Source: an uncultured Prevotella sp.
Lineage (GTDB): Bacteria > Bacteroidota > Bacteroidia > Bacteroidales > Bacteroidaceae
DNA: 56,880 bases
Direction of reading: 5' to 3'
NCBI GenBank assembly: GCA_900770025.1
Contig: CAAGIW010000057.1
Location: 1 to 56,880 of the forward strand
The position numbers and the translations under genes are program-made. The notes below the pieces were generated by a model. It ran no database searches. It was not told where the DNA came from and saw nothing but the letters and a program-made list of their open reading frames with translations. Below, in pieces: positions 42,426 to 51,453 of the stretch. Position 1 is the first letter of the stretch; each line of letters begins with the position of its first letter.

Positions 42426-43862
42426 ATGAAAAAAAAGTTTTGGAAATTCGCTATGTGCGGATTATTATTAGTTGGAGCAACCTGTGTAATTTCTTGTGGA
42501 GATGATGGTCCCGGAGAAACTGATGGGAACAACTCCGAAGTGAACAATGGTGGAAACAACGGCGGCACGGGCGGAAATGGCACGGGTTCCGCAGCAATGA
42601 CACCTCTGCAGCAAAAAGAATACATGCAGAAAGTGGCAGAAAACCTTATCAACACTCTCCCCGCAGCCGACTCCAAGGCTCTGTGCGACTTAGGAAAGTA
42701 TATCGGCAACACCTATATGAGCGGAAACTATAACTGGGATAACGTGGGAGTTTGGGCTAAGAAAGGCTTTGATGCGGCCTATAGCCTCATATCTTCCTCT
42801 GAAGAAAAACATGAAGATACCTATTATACACAGATTTACAAATACAGTTTCTATGCAAGAACATTGCTGGCTTCCAACTTTTTAGGAAAGTTTACAGCTG
42901 CCAACGGCACATGGAATTATGAACCATCCGACATTCTGCAGTTCATCTTTTCCGACCAGAACGGGGCACCATGTGAGTTGAAACTGACCACTTCAGGGAG
43001 TGTGAAGAAAGTGCATCTCACAGATATTGAGGACAAAAATTACGATTGGATTTATGACTATAACAAAGGTAATTACACAACTACAACCTATACTGACGTC
43101 ACCAGCCTGACCGTTGGCATCCCTGAGAAGATACAAATCAGTCTGACACAGGGTGGCAAGCAAGTGGTTACAAGCACCATAGAGACAAAACTGGAATCCT
43201 TAGATGGTGAGGAATTCAACTTGGCACAGAGCAACCTGACTTTCTCAGTGAAGACAGAATTGAACAACGGTTGCCAGCTTAATCTCAACCAAATGGCCTA
43301 CACAGCCAACAGCAAGGCAGCCATTTCATACGAAATGCTGAAGAACGGCAACTCCGTATGTTCTGTGTCAATTTCCGGTGATCCCATGAATCTGCCCTCA
43401 TGTAATCTGAGCGTATTCACAGTGAGTGGTGCCAATGCCGGCAACTTTGACAACATCAACGCCAAGAACGCATACATGAAGATTGACATTCTGGGACAAC
43501 TGCAGTTGCAGGGAAGCATGAAAGATATAAGACAATTCGCAACATACATCAATGAAGCAGGCAACTATGTTTACGATGAGAAGACTTTCAAGTCGTATAT
43601 CAATCAGGCAAACGGCATGCTAAACGACTTTGGCATGTATTTCAACAACACCAACGTAAAGCAGGCTTCTGTTAAGTTGGAGAGTTTCCTGGAAAAAAGC
43701 TGGAACAAGGAGTACTGGACAGCAGAGCCCGTCATCGAATTCTACGACGGTACTTCATACAGCACCGTCACAGCTTTCTTCAATGAGCAGGATTTTAAGA
43801 ACACTATCAATGCCTTTACAAGCTTGGCAGAAAGCTATGCCAATCTGGTAAATGGAAAATAA
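42426..43862 (+). CDS. Large lipoprotein of unknown function
   Basis: This 478-residue lipoprotein has signal MKKKFWKFAMCGLLLVGATCVISC with an acidic CGDDGPGET start after the lipid-bearing Cys and an Asn/Gly-rich linker (about 35-55), which together suggest surface exposure. The mature part alternates helices and beta strands (TLLASNFLGKF, KIQISLTQGGKQVVTSTIETKL, AYMKIDILGQLQLQGSM). No domain family is recognised. It is the first gene of a unit with a TonB-dependent receptor 7 bp downstream and a DUF4249 protein, so it may be a surface partner of that transporter. Confidence 0.83.
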   Translation: MKKKFWKFAMCGLLLVGATCVISCGDDGPGETDGNNSEVNNGGNNGGTGGNGTGSAAMTPLQQKEYMQKVAENLINTLPAADSKALCDLGKYIGNTYMSGNYNWDNVGVWAKKGFDAAYSLISSSEEKHEDTYYTQIYKYSFYARTLLASNFLGKFTAANGTWNYEPSDILQFIFSDQNGAPCELKLTTSGSVKKVHLTDIEDKNYDWIYDYNKGNYTTTTYTDVTSLTVGIPEKIQISLTQGGKQVVTSTIETKLESLDGEEFNLAQSNLTFSVKTELNNGCQLNLNQMAYTANSKAAISYEMLKNGNSVCSVSISGDPMNLPSCNLSVFTVSGANAGNFDNINAKNAYMKIDILGQLQLQGSMKDIRQFATYINEAGNYVYDEKTFKSYINQANGMLNDFGMYFNNTNVKQASVKLESFLEKSWNKEYWTAEPVIEFYDGTSYSTVTAFFNEQDFKNTINAFTSLAESYANLVNGK

Positions 43863-43869
43863 CTGGTAG

Positions 43870-45906
43870 ATGCGCTGTACCCACAGGCATAGACTATACC
43901 TTGCAACGCTCGGCATCATGGCATGTCTCTGTGCTCAGGCACAACAAGACAGTGCTTCGATGCAGAGCGTTGCACTTGATAGCGTAGTGGTCACCGCCCA
44001 CCGCTACACATCCCCACTGCGCACCAAGAGCAACGGCAGCCTCTTGTGGAATATGAGCATGATGGAAGATTTGCCCAAGATAATGGGCAATGCCGACCCT
44101 ATTCACTTTTCCCAGATGCTGCCTGGCATCCAGACCAACAACGAATACCAAAGCGGGGTGCACATACAAGGATGCGAAAACGGACACAACGCCGTGTGCA
44201 TCAATGGCGTACCTATCTACAACGTGAGCCATCTGCTGGGGTTCTTCTCCATATTCAATGCTCCACACTTCACCCGCATACACATCGACAAGACCACCAC
44301 ACAAGAGGTAGCGCTGAACAGACTTGGGGGAATGTTCAACGCATGGACTCCCACAGAACAATCCGACAGCATCAATGGCGAACTGGCTTTGGGACTGATT
44401 TCATCGCAAGCCACCCTGCATGCACCACTCAACAGCAATACGACCTTACACTTCTCTGCAAGAGCATCCTACCTGAACCTGCTCTACAGCAACTGGCTGA
44501 AAGCTGATGAAGGTCCTATGAGGTACTCTTTCTTCGACATGAACCTTTCGCTGGCCCACCGCATCACACCCACCCATTTACTGCTACTCGATTTCTACGC
44601 AGGGGGAGACAATGCAAGTATGCGGGCAGAAGACCATCTGACCGACACCAAGGACAAATGGGGCAACGTAATGGGTGCATTGCACTGGTTATACAACAAC
44701 AATGAAACAGAACTGCGCACCACCCTATACACCACGGCCTATCGCAACAAACTCAGCATACAGTTCAACGACATTGCCTATCAACTGCCATCAAGCATCA
44801 CCGACATGGCACTGCGGGTGCAACTGAAGCATCGGTGGATAGAAGCAGGTACACACAGCATCCTACACCACATTGTGCCACAATATCCGCAAATAGAAGG
44901 CAACTCACAGGCTTACCGCAACAGCAAAACAGTGCAGAATGCCTACGAACATTCCGCCTATGCCAACACCACGCTGCGCTTAGCCCCTCACCTGCATCTT
45001 AAAGCAGGGGCCACAGCCACCATATACACCATGAAGCACACACACCATTGCCACATAGACCCACAGGCAAGCATCACCTTAGACAAACGCCACCTGCTAT
45101 GCACAATAAACGCCTATAGCAAGCATCAATATGTGATGCAAACAGGCTTTTCCGACTCTGGGCTACCCACTGAGTTCTGGATTGCCAGCAACGAACTGCT
45201 TCCTCCGCAATATGTGCAGGGTGCCGGTGCCAGCGCCACTCTCTACTTGTGGCAACGCCGCTACAGCATCACCGCAGAAGCCTTCTACAAGCGCATCGTC
45301 AACCAGCAGGAATACCAAGGCACTATCCTTGATATATTCAATGCCAACTACTCTCTGTGCAACCAACTGGAAAAGGGCAATGGTCACAATTACGGAATGA
45401 GCGTGATGATAAACAAATGCAGCGGAACGCTGACCGGCTGGATAGACATCGCATACACCCAAGCAAAAAGAAGATTCAGCGAGGGGACAACCCTTCAGAG
45501 ATACCCTGCCTCGCACGAGCGGCCATTAGAAATCAATGCCGTGGCCACCTGGAAAATGTCTGACCACTGGAGCGTGGGAGGCTGTTTTGTATATGCATCA
45601 GGCACCCCCTTCACTGCACCGGTAGCCCTGAGCATCATCAACGGAAACATCATCTCCCAATACGGAGAATACAATGCCAACAGACTGAAACCCTACCGAC
45701 GTATGGATGCGTCGGTAAACTACAAATGGCACACACGACATCTCAGGGAATGTGGCATCAACCTCTCTGTCTATAATCTTTTAGGGCAACAGAACGACCT
45801 GTTCTACTATAACTCCGTGAACGAGAAAGACCATTTCATCCAATACAAGCCTGCGCGCTTCATCGTGAAGATCCTGCCATCACTAAGCTTCTTCTGCAAA
45901 TTCTGA
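43870..45906 (+). CDS. TonB-dependent outer-membrane receptor
   Basis: This 678-residue receptor has a signal peptide (to about 25, CAQAQ) and, unlike SusC, no carboxypeptidase-like N-terminal domain. The plug begins VALDSVVVTAHRYTSP (TonB-box-like VVVTA) and contains HFSQMLPGIQTNNEYQSGVHIQG and GVPIYNVSHLLGFFSIFN. The remaining ~480 residues are a barrel ending FIVKILPSLSFFCKF with terminal Phe. It is partnered by a DUF4249 lipoprotein gene 31 bp downstream, an arrangement common in Bacteroidetes for importers other than SusCD. The substrate is unknown; no siderophore or metal genes are adjacent. Confidence 0.9.
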   Translation: MRCTHRHRLYLATLGIMACLCAQAQQDSASMQSVALDSVVVTAHRYTSPLRTKSNGSLLWNMSMMEDLPKIMGNADPIHFSQMLPGIQTNNEYQSGVHIQGCENGHNAVCINGVPIYNVSHLLGFFSIFNAPHFTRIHIDKTTTQEVALNRLGGMFNAWTPTEQSDSINGELALGLISSQATLHAPLNSNTTLHFSARASYLNLLYSNWLKADEGPMRYSFFDMNLSLAHRITPTHLLLLDFYAGGDNASMRAEDHLTDTKDKWGNVMGALHWLYNNNETELRTTLYTTAYRNKLSIQFNDIAYQLPSSITDMALRVQLKHRWIEAGTHSILHHIVPQYPQIEGNSQAYRNSKTVQNAYEHSAYANTTLRLAPHLHLKAGATATIYTMKHTHHCHIDPQASITLDKRHLLCTINAYSKHQYVMQTGFSDSGLPTEFWIASNELLPPQYVQGAGASATLYLWQRRYSITAEAFYKRIVNQQEYQGTILDIFNANYSLCNQLEKGNGHNYGMSVMINKCSGTLTGWIDIAYTQAKRRFSEGTTLQRYPASHERPLEINAVATWKMSDHWSVGGCFVYASGTPFTAPVALSIINGNIISQYGEYNANRLKPYRRMDASVNYKWHTRHLRECGINLSVYNLLGQQNDLFYYNSVNEKDHFIQYKPARFIVKILPSLSFFCKF

Positions 45907-45937
45907 ACACCCATCAAAAACAAGAAACACACCGTTT

Positions 45938-46810
45938 ATGCCAATTCGCACAAGATTCCATCAGCCTCCTCTCTTTGCCACACTGCTGATTGCAGCCACA
46001 CTGCTGTTCAGTTGTCAGGGTGACTATATGGAGACACAGCCACCGCAACTGGTTGTGGAGGGATGGATTGAGCACAATGGTTTTCCCATTGTAATGGTCA
46101 CACAAACCGTACCCCTAAGCACAGAACCTATCCCCTTAGACAATTTGGAAAACTACATCGTGAAATGGGCTAAGGTATCGGTATCTGACGGGCAGGACAC
46201 CGTGATACTCACAGGAAAGTATGACGACAGATATTTCCCACCCTACATCTATACCACCAGCAAACTGAGAGGAATGCAAGGAAAAGACTATACACTGACC
46301 GTGGAATACGCCAACCATAAAGCCACTGCCACTACCCATATCCCCGCTCCCCCACAGGTGGAGAGCATCTGGCAGGAACCTTGTCCCGACAACGACACAT
46401 TAGTGATGTACAAAGTGAGGCTACACGACAATCCCAATGAGAGAAACTATTACCAACTGTTCAGCAACACCAGCAGCGACAAGCAGCATCAACTCTTTGC
46501 CACATACATGGGCAGCATCAACGACGATGTGATTGACGGTTGCGCCGACTTTACTGTATATCGTCCTTACACGACGACAGAAAAAAACAATCGCTCCTTT
46601 TATTACAGCCGCAATGACAGAGTAGTGATAAAAATAGCACAAATAGATGAGGCATCCCACCATTTCTGGAGCGACTACAGCAAGAACCTGCTGCTCTCAG
46701 ACAACTTTCTCATGTCATCCTATCAGAACATCCGTTCCAACATACGCGGAGGCTATGGCTTATGGTGCGGCATGGGATGCGTACAGACTTACTTCAACTA
46801 TGCCCATTGA
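45938..46810 (+). CDS. DUF4249-family lipoprotein
   Basis: This 290-residue protein has a lipoprotein signal (ATLLFSC lipobox) followed by PPQLVVEGWIEHNGFPIVMVTQTVPL, the N-terminal immunoglobulin-like signature of DUF4249 proteins, and later DYTLTVEYANHKATATTHIPAPPQVESI in segments. DUF4249 proteins are regularly encoded next to TonB-dependent receptors and are thought to act with them. The length is at the short end for the family. It is the last gene of the operon; a ~660-bp dispersed repeat follows. No terminator is obvious. Confidence 0.87.
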   Translation: MPIRTRFHQPPLFATLLIAATLLFSCQGDYMETQPPQLVVEGWIEHNGFPIVMVTQTVPLSTEPIPLDNLENYIVKWAKVSVSDGQDTVILTGKYDDRYFPPYIYTTSKLRGMQGKDYTLTVEYANHKATATTHIPAPPQVESIWQEPCPDNDTLVMYKVRLHDNPNERNYYQLFSNTSSDKQHQLFATYMGSINDDVIDGCADFTVYRPYTTTEKNNRSFYYSRNDRVVIKIAQIDEASHHFWSDYSKNLLLSDNFLMSSYQNIRSNIRGGYGLWCGMGCVQTYFNYAH

Positions 46811-46910
46811 ACCAGCATAATCATGTTTCATATCACCCCTAAACAACCCTAATGACGCACGCCTACAACAGGCCTTACTTGAGTTCGAGATATAAAAGAA
46901 AGTTAAATAC

Positions 46911-47574
46911 AAGCGAAAAAATTAACATTCTGCACGCTCAAAAATAGGCATTTTTGGGGCTGTTTTTGCATAATTATACGCTATTTCTGTATGTTTATGC
47001 AGTTTAAGAGGGGACTTTTTTGATGCAGAAGGTGGCAAACGGATGTTTTGAACACAATTTATTCCATATAGAACACAAAAAATCATCATTCGCTTGGTGG
47101 AATTCTGAACCCCAATTCGCTGCATACCGTTTTGCAAAATGCACCATTTTGCATTGCAAAACGCACCATTTTGGAATGCAAAACTGCCACTTTTGCAATG
47201 CAAAACTGGCAGTTTTAGAACGCAAAACGCACCGTTTTGGAAAGCAATCAGTCCTCAGTAAGGTTTTAGAAAGCGCATTATTCACTTATTATCAGATACT
47301 TACAATATAATCGAATCACAGGACAGTCTCTTCTCCTCCCCTTTGGGGAGGTCGGGAGAGGCTCTTTTGGAGGCCAGAAGGAAACTCTTGCAGAGGGCGG
47401 ATAAGGCTCTTGTGGAGAAAGAAGGGGCTTATTGCCCTGTGCAAACCATTGGCAATCAATGCGTTCAACGGAATTTTCGTTCTAACGCATTATTTTGAAG
47501 TCGCCCTCATAGGTGTCCACAGCCATCAAAAAAGTGGCTCAGATCGAAAATGAATAAATATTCATTTTAACAAT
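46911..47574 (-). repeat. ~660-bp dispersed non-coding repeat, copy B (inverted)
   Basis: This is the counterpart of 26683-27302 on the opposite strand. Conserved blocks occur in the same order, including the CCTCCCCAAAGGGGAGG palindrome, the segment ending GTAAGTATCTGATAATAAGTG, the hairpin-unit array, and the block from AAGTCCCCTCTTAAACTGC to TTATGCAAAAA, which is nearly identical in both. Middle segments between the blocks differ in sequence and length. The two copies are about 20 kb apart in inverted orientation and could recombine to invert the intervening DNA. Confidence 0.85.
47129..47238 (-). repeat. 22-bp hairpin-unit array, copy 4 (5 units)
   Basis: Exactly 110 bp, five 22-bp units. 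Read on the minus strand the cores are CGGTGCG, CTGCCAG, GTGGCAG, TGGTGCG, TGGTGCA. Compared with copy 3 the order is the same except for the added CTGCCAG unit. That unit plus its flanks (AAAACTGCCAGTTTT) is a perfect palindrome. Confidence 0.9.
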
Positions 47575-47688
47575 TCAGACAATGAAATTCACGTATATTA
47601 AGGATTCAGACATACAACAAGCAAGCACAAATCTACTGAACGATGTATGTTTGAGAAAAGCCCGATTCACTGTTCAGAGAAGGTAGAT

Positions 47689-49137
47689 TCACTGCTTTTT
47701 CTTTCTGAGAAAGCGGATGCACTCCTCAAACATCTGCACCTTGGCCACCTTCATCACAAGGGCATAGAGGGCAGCAGCCATGAATATGCGCACAGGAAGG
47801 AGCACCTGGGGGACGGTGATGAACGAGGTGGCAAAATAAGTGACGGCCATCACACCGGCAGCGGCCAGCATAAAGGGCACCGTATCGCGCAGCACCTCGC
47901 TCACGGTGATGCCGATGAGCCGCTTGGCATGGTATTGCCACACCGCCAACCACAGGATGGTGAACAGGGTATAGACCACCACCATCGTCTGGATGCCACG
48001 ACTGTGGAAAAGCAGGATGAGAAGAATCTGGATGACTATCTGCCCCACGTTGCACCACATATATATGTCGGAGCGCCCGGAGGCGATGACTAAATGCTGA
48101 TAAAGGGTGTAGAACGAGAGGAAGGCACCGCCCACGCAGAGTATCTTCAGCAGCGGCACGCTCTCCATCCAGCGGTCGGTGATGGCCACAAGCACAAACT
48201 CTTCGGCCACCAACGACAGGCCGAACAGGGCGGGAAAGGCCAGAAAGGCAGTAAAGCGGAGCATCTTGCGGAACACACGCCGCTCACGGTCGCGCTCGTC
48301 ATTGATTTCCACCAGCACGGGCTGCGCCACCTGTTCGATGGTGCCGGTGATGGTGTTGAAAGCCATGGTGTTCCACTTCATCGCCTGGGTAAAGTTGCCC
48401 ACGGCCTTCATCGGGAACAGGTTGCCGAAGATGAACGTGAGCACATTGTTGTTGACCGTGTTGATGAGCGAGGTGAAGAGAATTTTGACGCTGAAGGGAA
48501 ACATCCGTCTGACGGGCGAGAAATCCACCTTGAACGAGGGGCGCCAGTACCTACGGGTATAGAAATAGCGGCAGATATTCTGCACCAGTCCAAACATCAC
48601 CGTCTGCCACGCCAAGCTCCAATAGGCCTGTCCGTTCCACGCCAGTGCCAGTCCCACACAGCCCGACACGAGCAGGGTGACGAATCCGGTGATGGCTCTC
48701 TCGCGTGCCATGATTCGCTTGTACATGATGGCGTTGCGGGTGACGCTGAACGACGAGATGAGAAAACCTAAAAACAGGAAGCGGGAGAGACTGACCAGTT
48801 CGGGAGAATGGAAGAACCAGGCTATCAGGGGGGCGGCGAAGAAGAGCACCACATAGCAGATGAAACCCACGGAGATGTTGAACCAGAACACGGCGTTATA
48901 GTCGTTGTCGGTGGGTTGCTTGATGTTTATCAGTCCCTGCATAAACCCGCTGTTCAGCAAATTGGTGGCAATGAGCGAGAAGACGGCCAGCACGCCCACG
49001 ATGCCATAGTCGTGTGGGGTGAGCATACGCGCAAAGAACAGTCCGAAAACCAGGTTGAGCACCTGCATCATACCACTGTTCAGTGCGCCCCAGAACAGGC
49101 CCTTGGCCGTCTTTTCCTTCAGTGATTCCATCTTCAT
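47689..49137 (-). CDS. Lipopolysaccharide/polysaccharide flippase (MOP superfamily)
   Basis: This 482-residue integral membrane protein has about 12-14 hydrophobic helices. The start region KTAKGLFWGALNSGMMQVLNLVFGLFFARMLTPHDYGIVG in segments is characteristic of Wzx/RfbX-type flippases of the MOP superfamily. The start at 49137 (an alternative is the Met at 49131) is used because a promoter -7 box lies at 49155-49162; the longer frame to 49230 runs through that promoter. It is unlike the 29052-30551 flippase in sequence, so the window encodes two separate translocases. The genes facing metG and the glycosyltransferases beyond suggest a surface-glycan role. Confidence 0.9.
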   Translation of the reverse strand: MKMESLKEKTAKGLFWGALNSGMMQVLNLVFGLFFARMLTPHDYGIVGVLAVFSLIATNLLNSGFMQGLINIKQPTDNDYNAVFWFNISVGFICYVVLFFAAPLIAWFFHSPELVSLSRFLFLGFLISSFSVTRNAIMYKRIMARERAITGFVTLLVSGCVGLALAWNGQAYWSLAWQTVMFGLVQNICRYFYTRRYWRPSFKVDFSPVRRMFPFSVKILFTSLINTVNNNVLTFIFGNLFPMKAVGNFTQAMKWNTMAFNTITGTIEQVAQPVLVEINDERDRERRVFRKMLRFTAFLAFPALFGLSLVAEEFVLVAITDRWMESVPLLKILCVGGAFLSFYTLYQHLVIASGRSDIYMWCNVGQIVIQILLILLFHSRGIQTMVVVYTLFTILWLAVWQYHAKRLIGITVSEVLRDTVPFMLAAAGVMAVTYFATSFITVPQVLLPVRIFMAAALYALVMKVAKVQMFEECIRFLRKKKQ

Positions 49138-49154
49138 CCAACTTGCTTGCGGTG

Positions 49155-49162
49155 CAAATTTA
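49155..49162 (-). promoter_or_regulatory. Candidate promoter -7 box for the flippase
   Basis: The minus strand reads TAAATTTG. The leader to the start codon would be only about 12-18 nt. Confidence 0.5.
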
Positions 49163-49238
49163 CTACATTTCTGCGAGGTAATGCACATACGGCCGCAAAA
49201 TTTGCGCACCGGCCATGCTGCACTTTCCATAGGAAAAC

Positions 49239-49270
49239 TTGGCTTATTCTGAAAAAAGGTTGTACCTTTG
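49239..49270 (+). promoter_or_regulatory. Promoter of metG
   Basis: TTGG at 49239-49242 and TACCTTTG at 49263-49270 are 20 bp apart. The ATG of metG is at 49336. No T-box-like structure is seen in the short leader. Confidence 0.7.
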
Positions 49271-49335
49271 TATGGTTTTACGCCCCATGCAGGCGCCAGA
49301 CCATTCTACAGAAATCATAACAGAACACAACGAAT

Positions 49336-51399
49336 ATGCAAGAAAACCACTTCAAGCGCACCACGGTGACGGCCGCATTGCCCTATGCCAACGGTGGCGT
49401 GCACATCGGACACCTGGCAGGAGTGTATGTGCCTGCCGACATCTACGTGAGATACCTGAGACTGAAGAAACAAGAGGTGATATTCATCGGAGGCAGCGAC
49501 GAGCACGGTGTGCCCATCACTCTGAGGGCCAAAAAAGAGGGCATCACGCCACAGGATGTGGTGGACCGCTACCACAACATGATCAAGAAGTCGTTTGAAG
49601 ACTTCGGCATCTCGTTCGACATCTACAGCCGCACCACCAGCGAGGTGCACCATCGGTTTGCCGCCGACTTCTTCAAGAAACTCTATGACGAGGGGAAACT
49701 GTTGGAGAAAACCTCGCAGCAACTCTATGACGAGGAGGCCAAGCAGTTCTTGGCAGACCGATATATCATGGGCACCTGCCCGCACTGCGGCAACCCCGAC
49801 GCCTATGGTGACCAGTGCGAGAAGTGCGGTCGCGACCTGTCGCCCACAGAACTGCTGAACCCACGCTCCACCATCAGCGGTTCGCAGCCCGTGCTCAAGG
49901 ACACCAAAAACTGGTATCTGCCCCTCAACGACTATCAGGAATGGCTGGAACAGTGGATTCTGCAAGAGCACAAGGAGTGGAGGCCCAACGTGTATGGGCA
50001 GTGTAAGAGCTGGTTGGACATGGACTTGCAGCCGCGAGCCATGACCCGTGACCTGGACTGGGGCATCCCCGTGCCCTTGGAAGGAGCCGAGGGCAAGGTG
50101 CTCTACGTGTGGTTTGATGCCCCCATCGGCTACATCTCGAACACCAAGGAGCTCTGCGACAACCAGCCAGAGAAGTGGGGCAGCTGGGAGAAATGGTGGA
50201 AAGACGAAGACACCCGACTGATTCATTTCATCGGCAAGGACAATATTGTGTTCCACTGCATCGTGTTCCCCTCCATGCTCAAGGCACACGGCGGCTACAT
50301 ACTGCCCGACAACGTGCCCTCTAACGAGTTTCTGAACTTGGAGAACGACAAGATCTCCACCTCCAGAAACTGGGCCGTGTGGCTGCACGAGTATTTGGAA
50401 GACATGCCCGGCAAGCAGGATGTGCTGCGCTATGTGCTCACCGCCAACGCTCCGGAAACGAAAGACAACAACTTCACCTGGAAGGATTTTCAGGACAGAA
50501 ACAACAACGAACTGGTGGCAGTGTATGGCAACTTTGTGAACCGCGCCCTGCAACTGACCAAGAAATACTGGGACAGAGTGGTGCCCGCCTGTGGAGAACT
50601 GACGGAGACCGACCGCAACACGTTGGAAGAATTTAAGGATGTGAAGCAGAACGTGGAGCACCTGTTGGAGACCTTTAAGTTCAGAGAGGCGCAGAAAGAG
50701 GCCATGAATCTGGCGCGCATCGGCAACAAGTACATTGCCGACAGCGAGCCCTGGAAGGTGGCCAAGACCGACATGAAGCGCGTGGAGACCATTCTGAACA
50801 TCTCGTTGCAGTTGGTGGCCAACCTCGCCATCGCCTTCGAGCCCTTCCTTCCGTTCAGCAGTGCACGCCTGCGCCGTATGCTCAACATCGATCATTTTGA
50901 GTGGGAGCAGTTGGGAAGCACCAACCTGCTGACCCCCGGACACGTGTTGGGCGAACCGGAACTGCTGTTCGAGAAGATAGAAGACGAGACCATACAGCAC
51001 CAGTTGGACAAGTTGGAGGCCACCAAGCAGGCCAACGCGGCTGCCGCCTACAAGGCCGAGCCCATCAAGAAGGAGGTGGCTTTTGAGGACTTCGAGAAAT
51101 TGGACATCAGGGTGGGCCACATCCTCGACTGCCAGAACGTGAAGAAGTCGAAGAAACTGCTACAGTTCACCATCGACGACGGCAGCGGAACACCCCGCAC
51201 CATCCTCAGCGGTATCGCGGCTTTCTACAAGCCCGAGGATCTGATTGGCAAGGATGTGCTGTTTGTGGCCAACTTTGCTCCACGCAAGATGATGGGCATA
51301 GAGAGCCAGGGTATGATTCTATCGGCCGTGGATTACGACGGCACACTGAACGTGACCACCACATTGGGCCAGGTGAAGCCGGGCAGTCAGGTGGGATAA
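49336..51399 (+). CDS. metG: Methionyl-tRNA synthetase
   Basis: This 687-residue class I synthetase charges tRNA-Met. It has the HIGH motif (ANGGVHIGHLAGVYVPADIY), the zinc-binding cysteines (GTCPHCGNPDAYGDQCEKCGRDL), and the KMSKS counterpart as NDKISTSRNWAVW, the KxSxS form usual in Bacteroidetes. The helical anticodon-binding domain follows (about 395-545). The last ~110 residues (from FEDFEKLDIRVGHILDCQN) form an EMAP/Trbp111-type OB-fold tRNA-binding domain, which also mediates dimerisation. The glycosyltransferase gene begins 54 bp later and may be co-transcribed. Confidence 0.97.
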   Translation: MQENHFKRTTVTAALPYANGGVHIGHLAGVYVPADIYVRYLRLKKQEVIFIGGSDEHGVPITLRAKKEGITPQDVVDRYHNMIKKSFEDFGISFDIYSRTTSEVHHRFAADFFKKLYDEGKLLEKTSQQLYDEEAKQFLADRYIMGTCPHCGNPDAYGDQCEKCGRDLSPTELLNPRSTISGSQPVLKDTKNWYLPLNDYQEWLEQWILQEHKEWRPNVYGQCKSWLDMDLQPRAMTRDLDWGIPVPLEGAEGKVLYVWFDAPIGYISNTKELCDNQPEKWGSWEKWWKDEDTRLIHFIGKDNIVFHCIVFPSMLKAHGGYILPDNVPSNEFLNLENDKISTSRNWAVWLHEYLEDMPGKQDVLRYVLTANAPETKDNNFTWKDFQDRNNNELVAVYGNFVNRALQLTKKYWDRVVPACGELTETDRNTLEEFKDVKQNVEHLLETFKFREAQKEAMNLARIGNKYIADSEPWKVAKTDMKRVETILNISLQLVANLAIAFEPFLPFSSARLRRMLNIDHFEWEQLGSTNLLTPGHVLGEPELLFEKIEDETIQHQLDKLEATKQANAAAAYKAEPIKKEVAFEDFEKLDIRVGHILDCQNVKKSKKLLQFTIDDGSGTPRTILSGIAAFYKPEDLIGKDVLFVANFAPRKMMGIESQGMILSAVDYDGTLNVTTTLGQVKPGSQVG

Positions 51400-51453
51400 C
51401 CCCACACGTCTGACCCACACCACGGCCACCCCACCCCAACAGCAGCAACATCT

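Noticed and set aside
47581..47685. 34-codon ORF (MKFTYIKDSD start) after dispersed repeat copy B
   Set aside because: No promoter, no family and no counterpart beside copy A; a chance ORF is likely.
49315..51120. 601-codon open frame on the minus strand
   Set aside because: It is a complementary-strand shadow of metG, which has unmistakable synthetase motifs; the antisense product has no recognisable domain.
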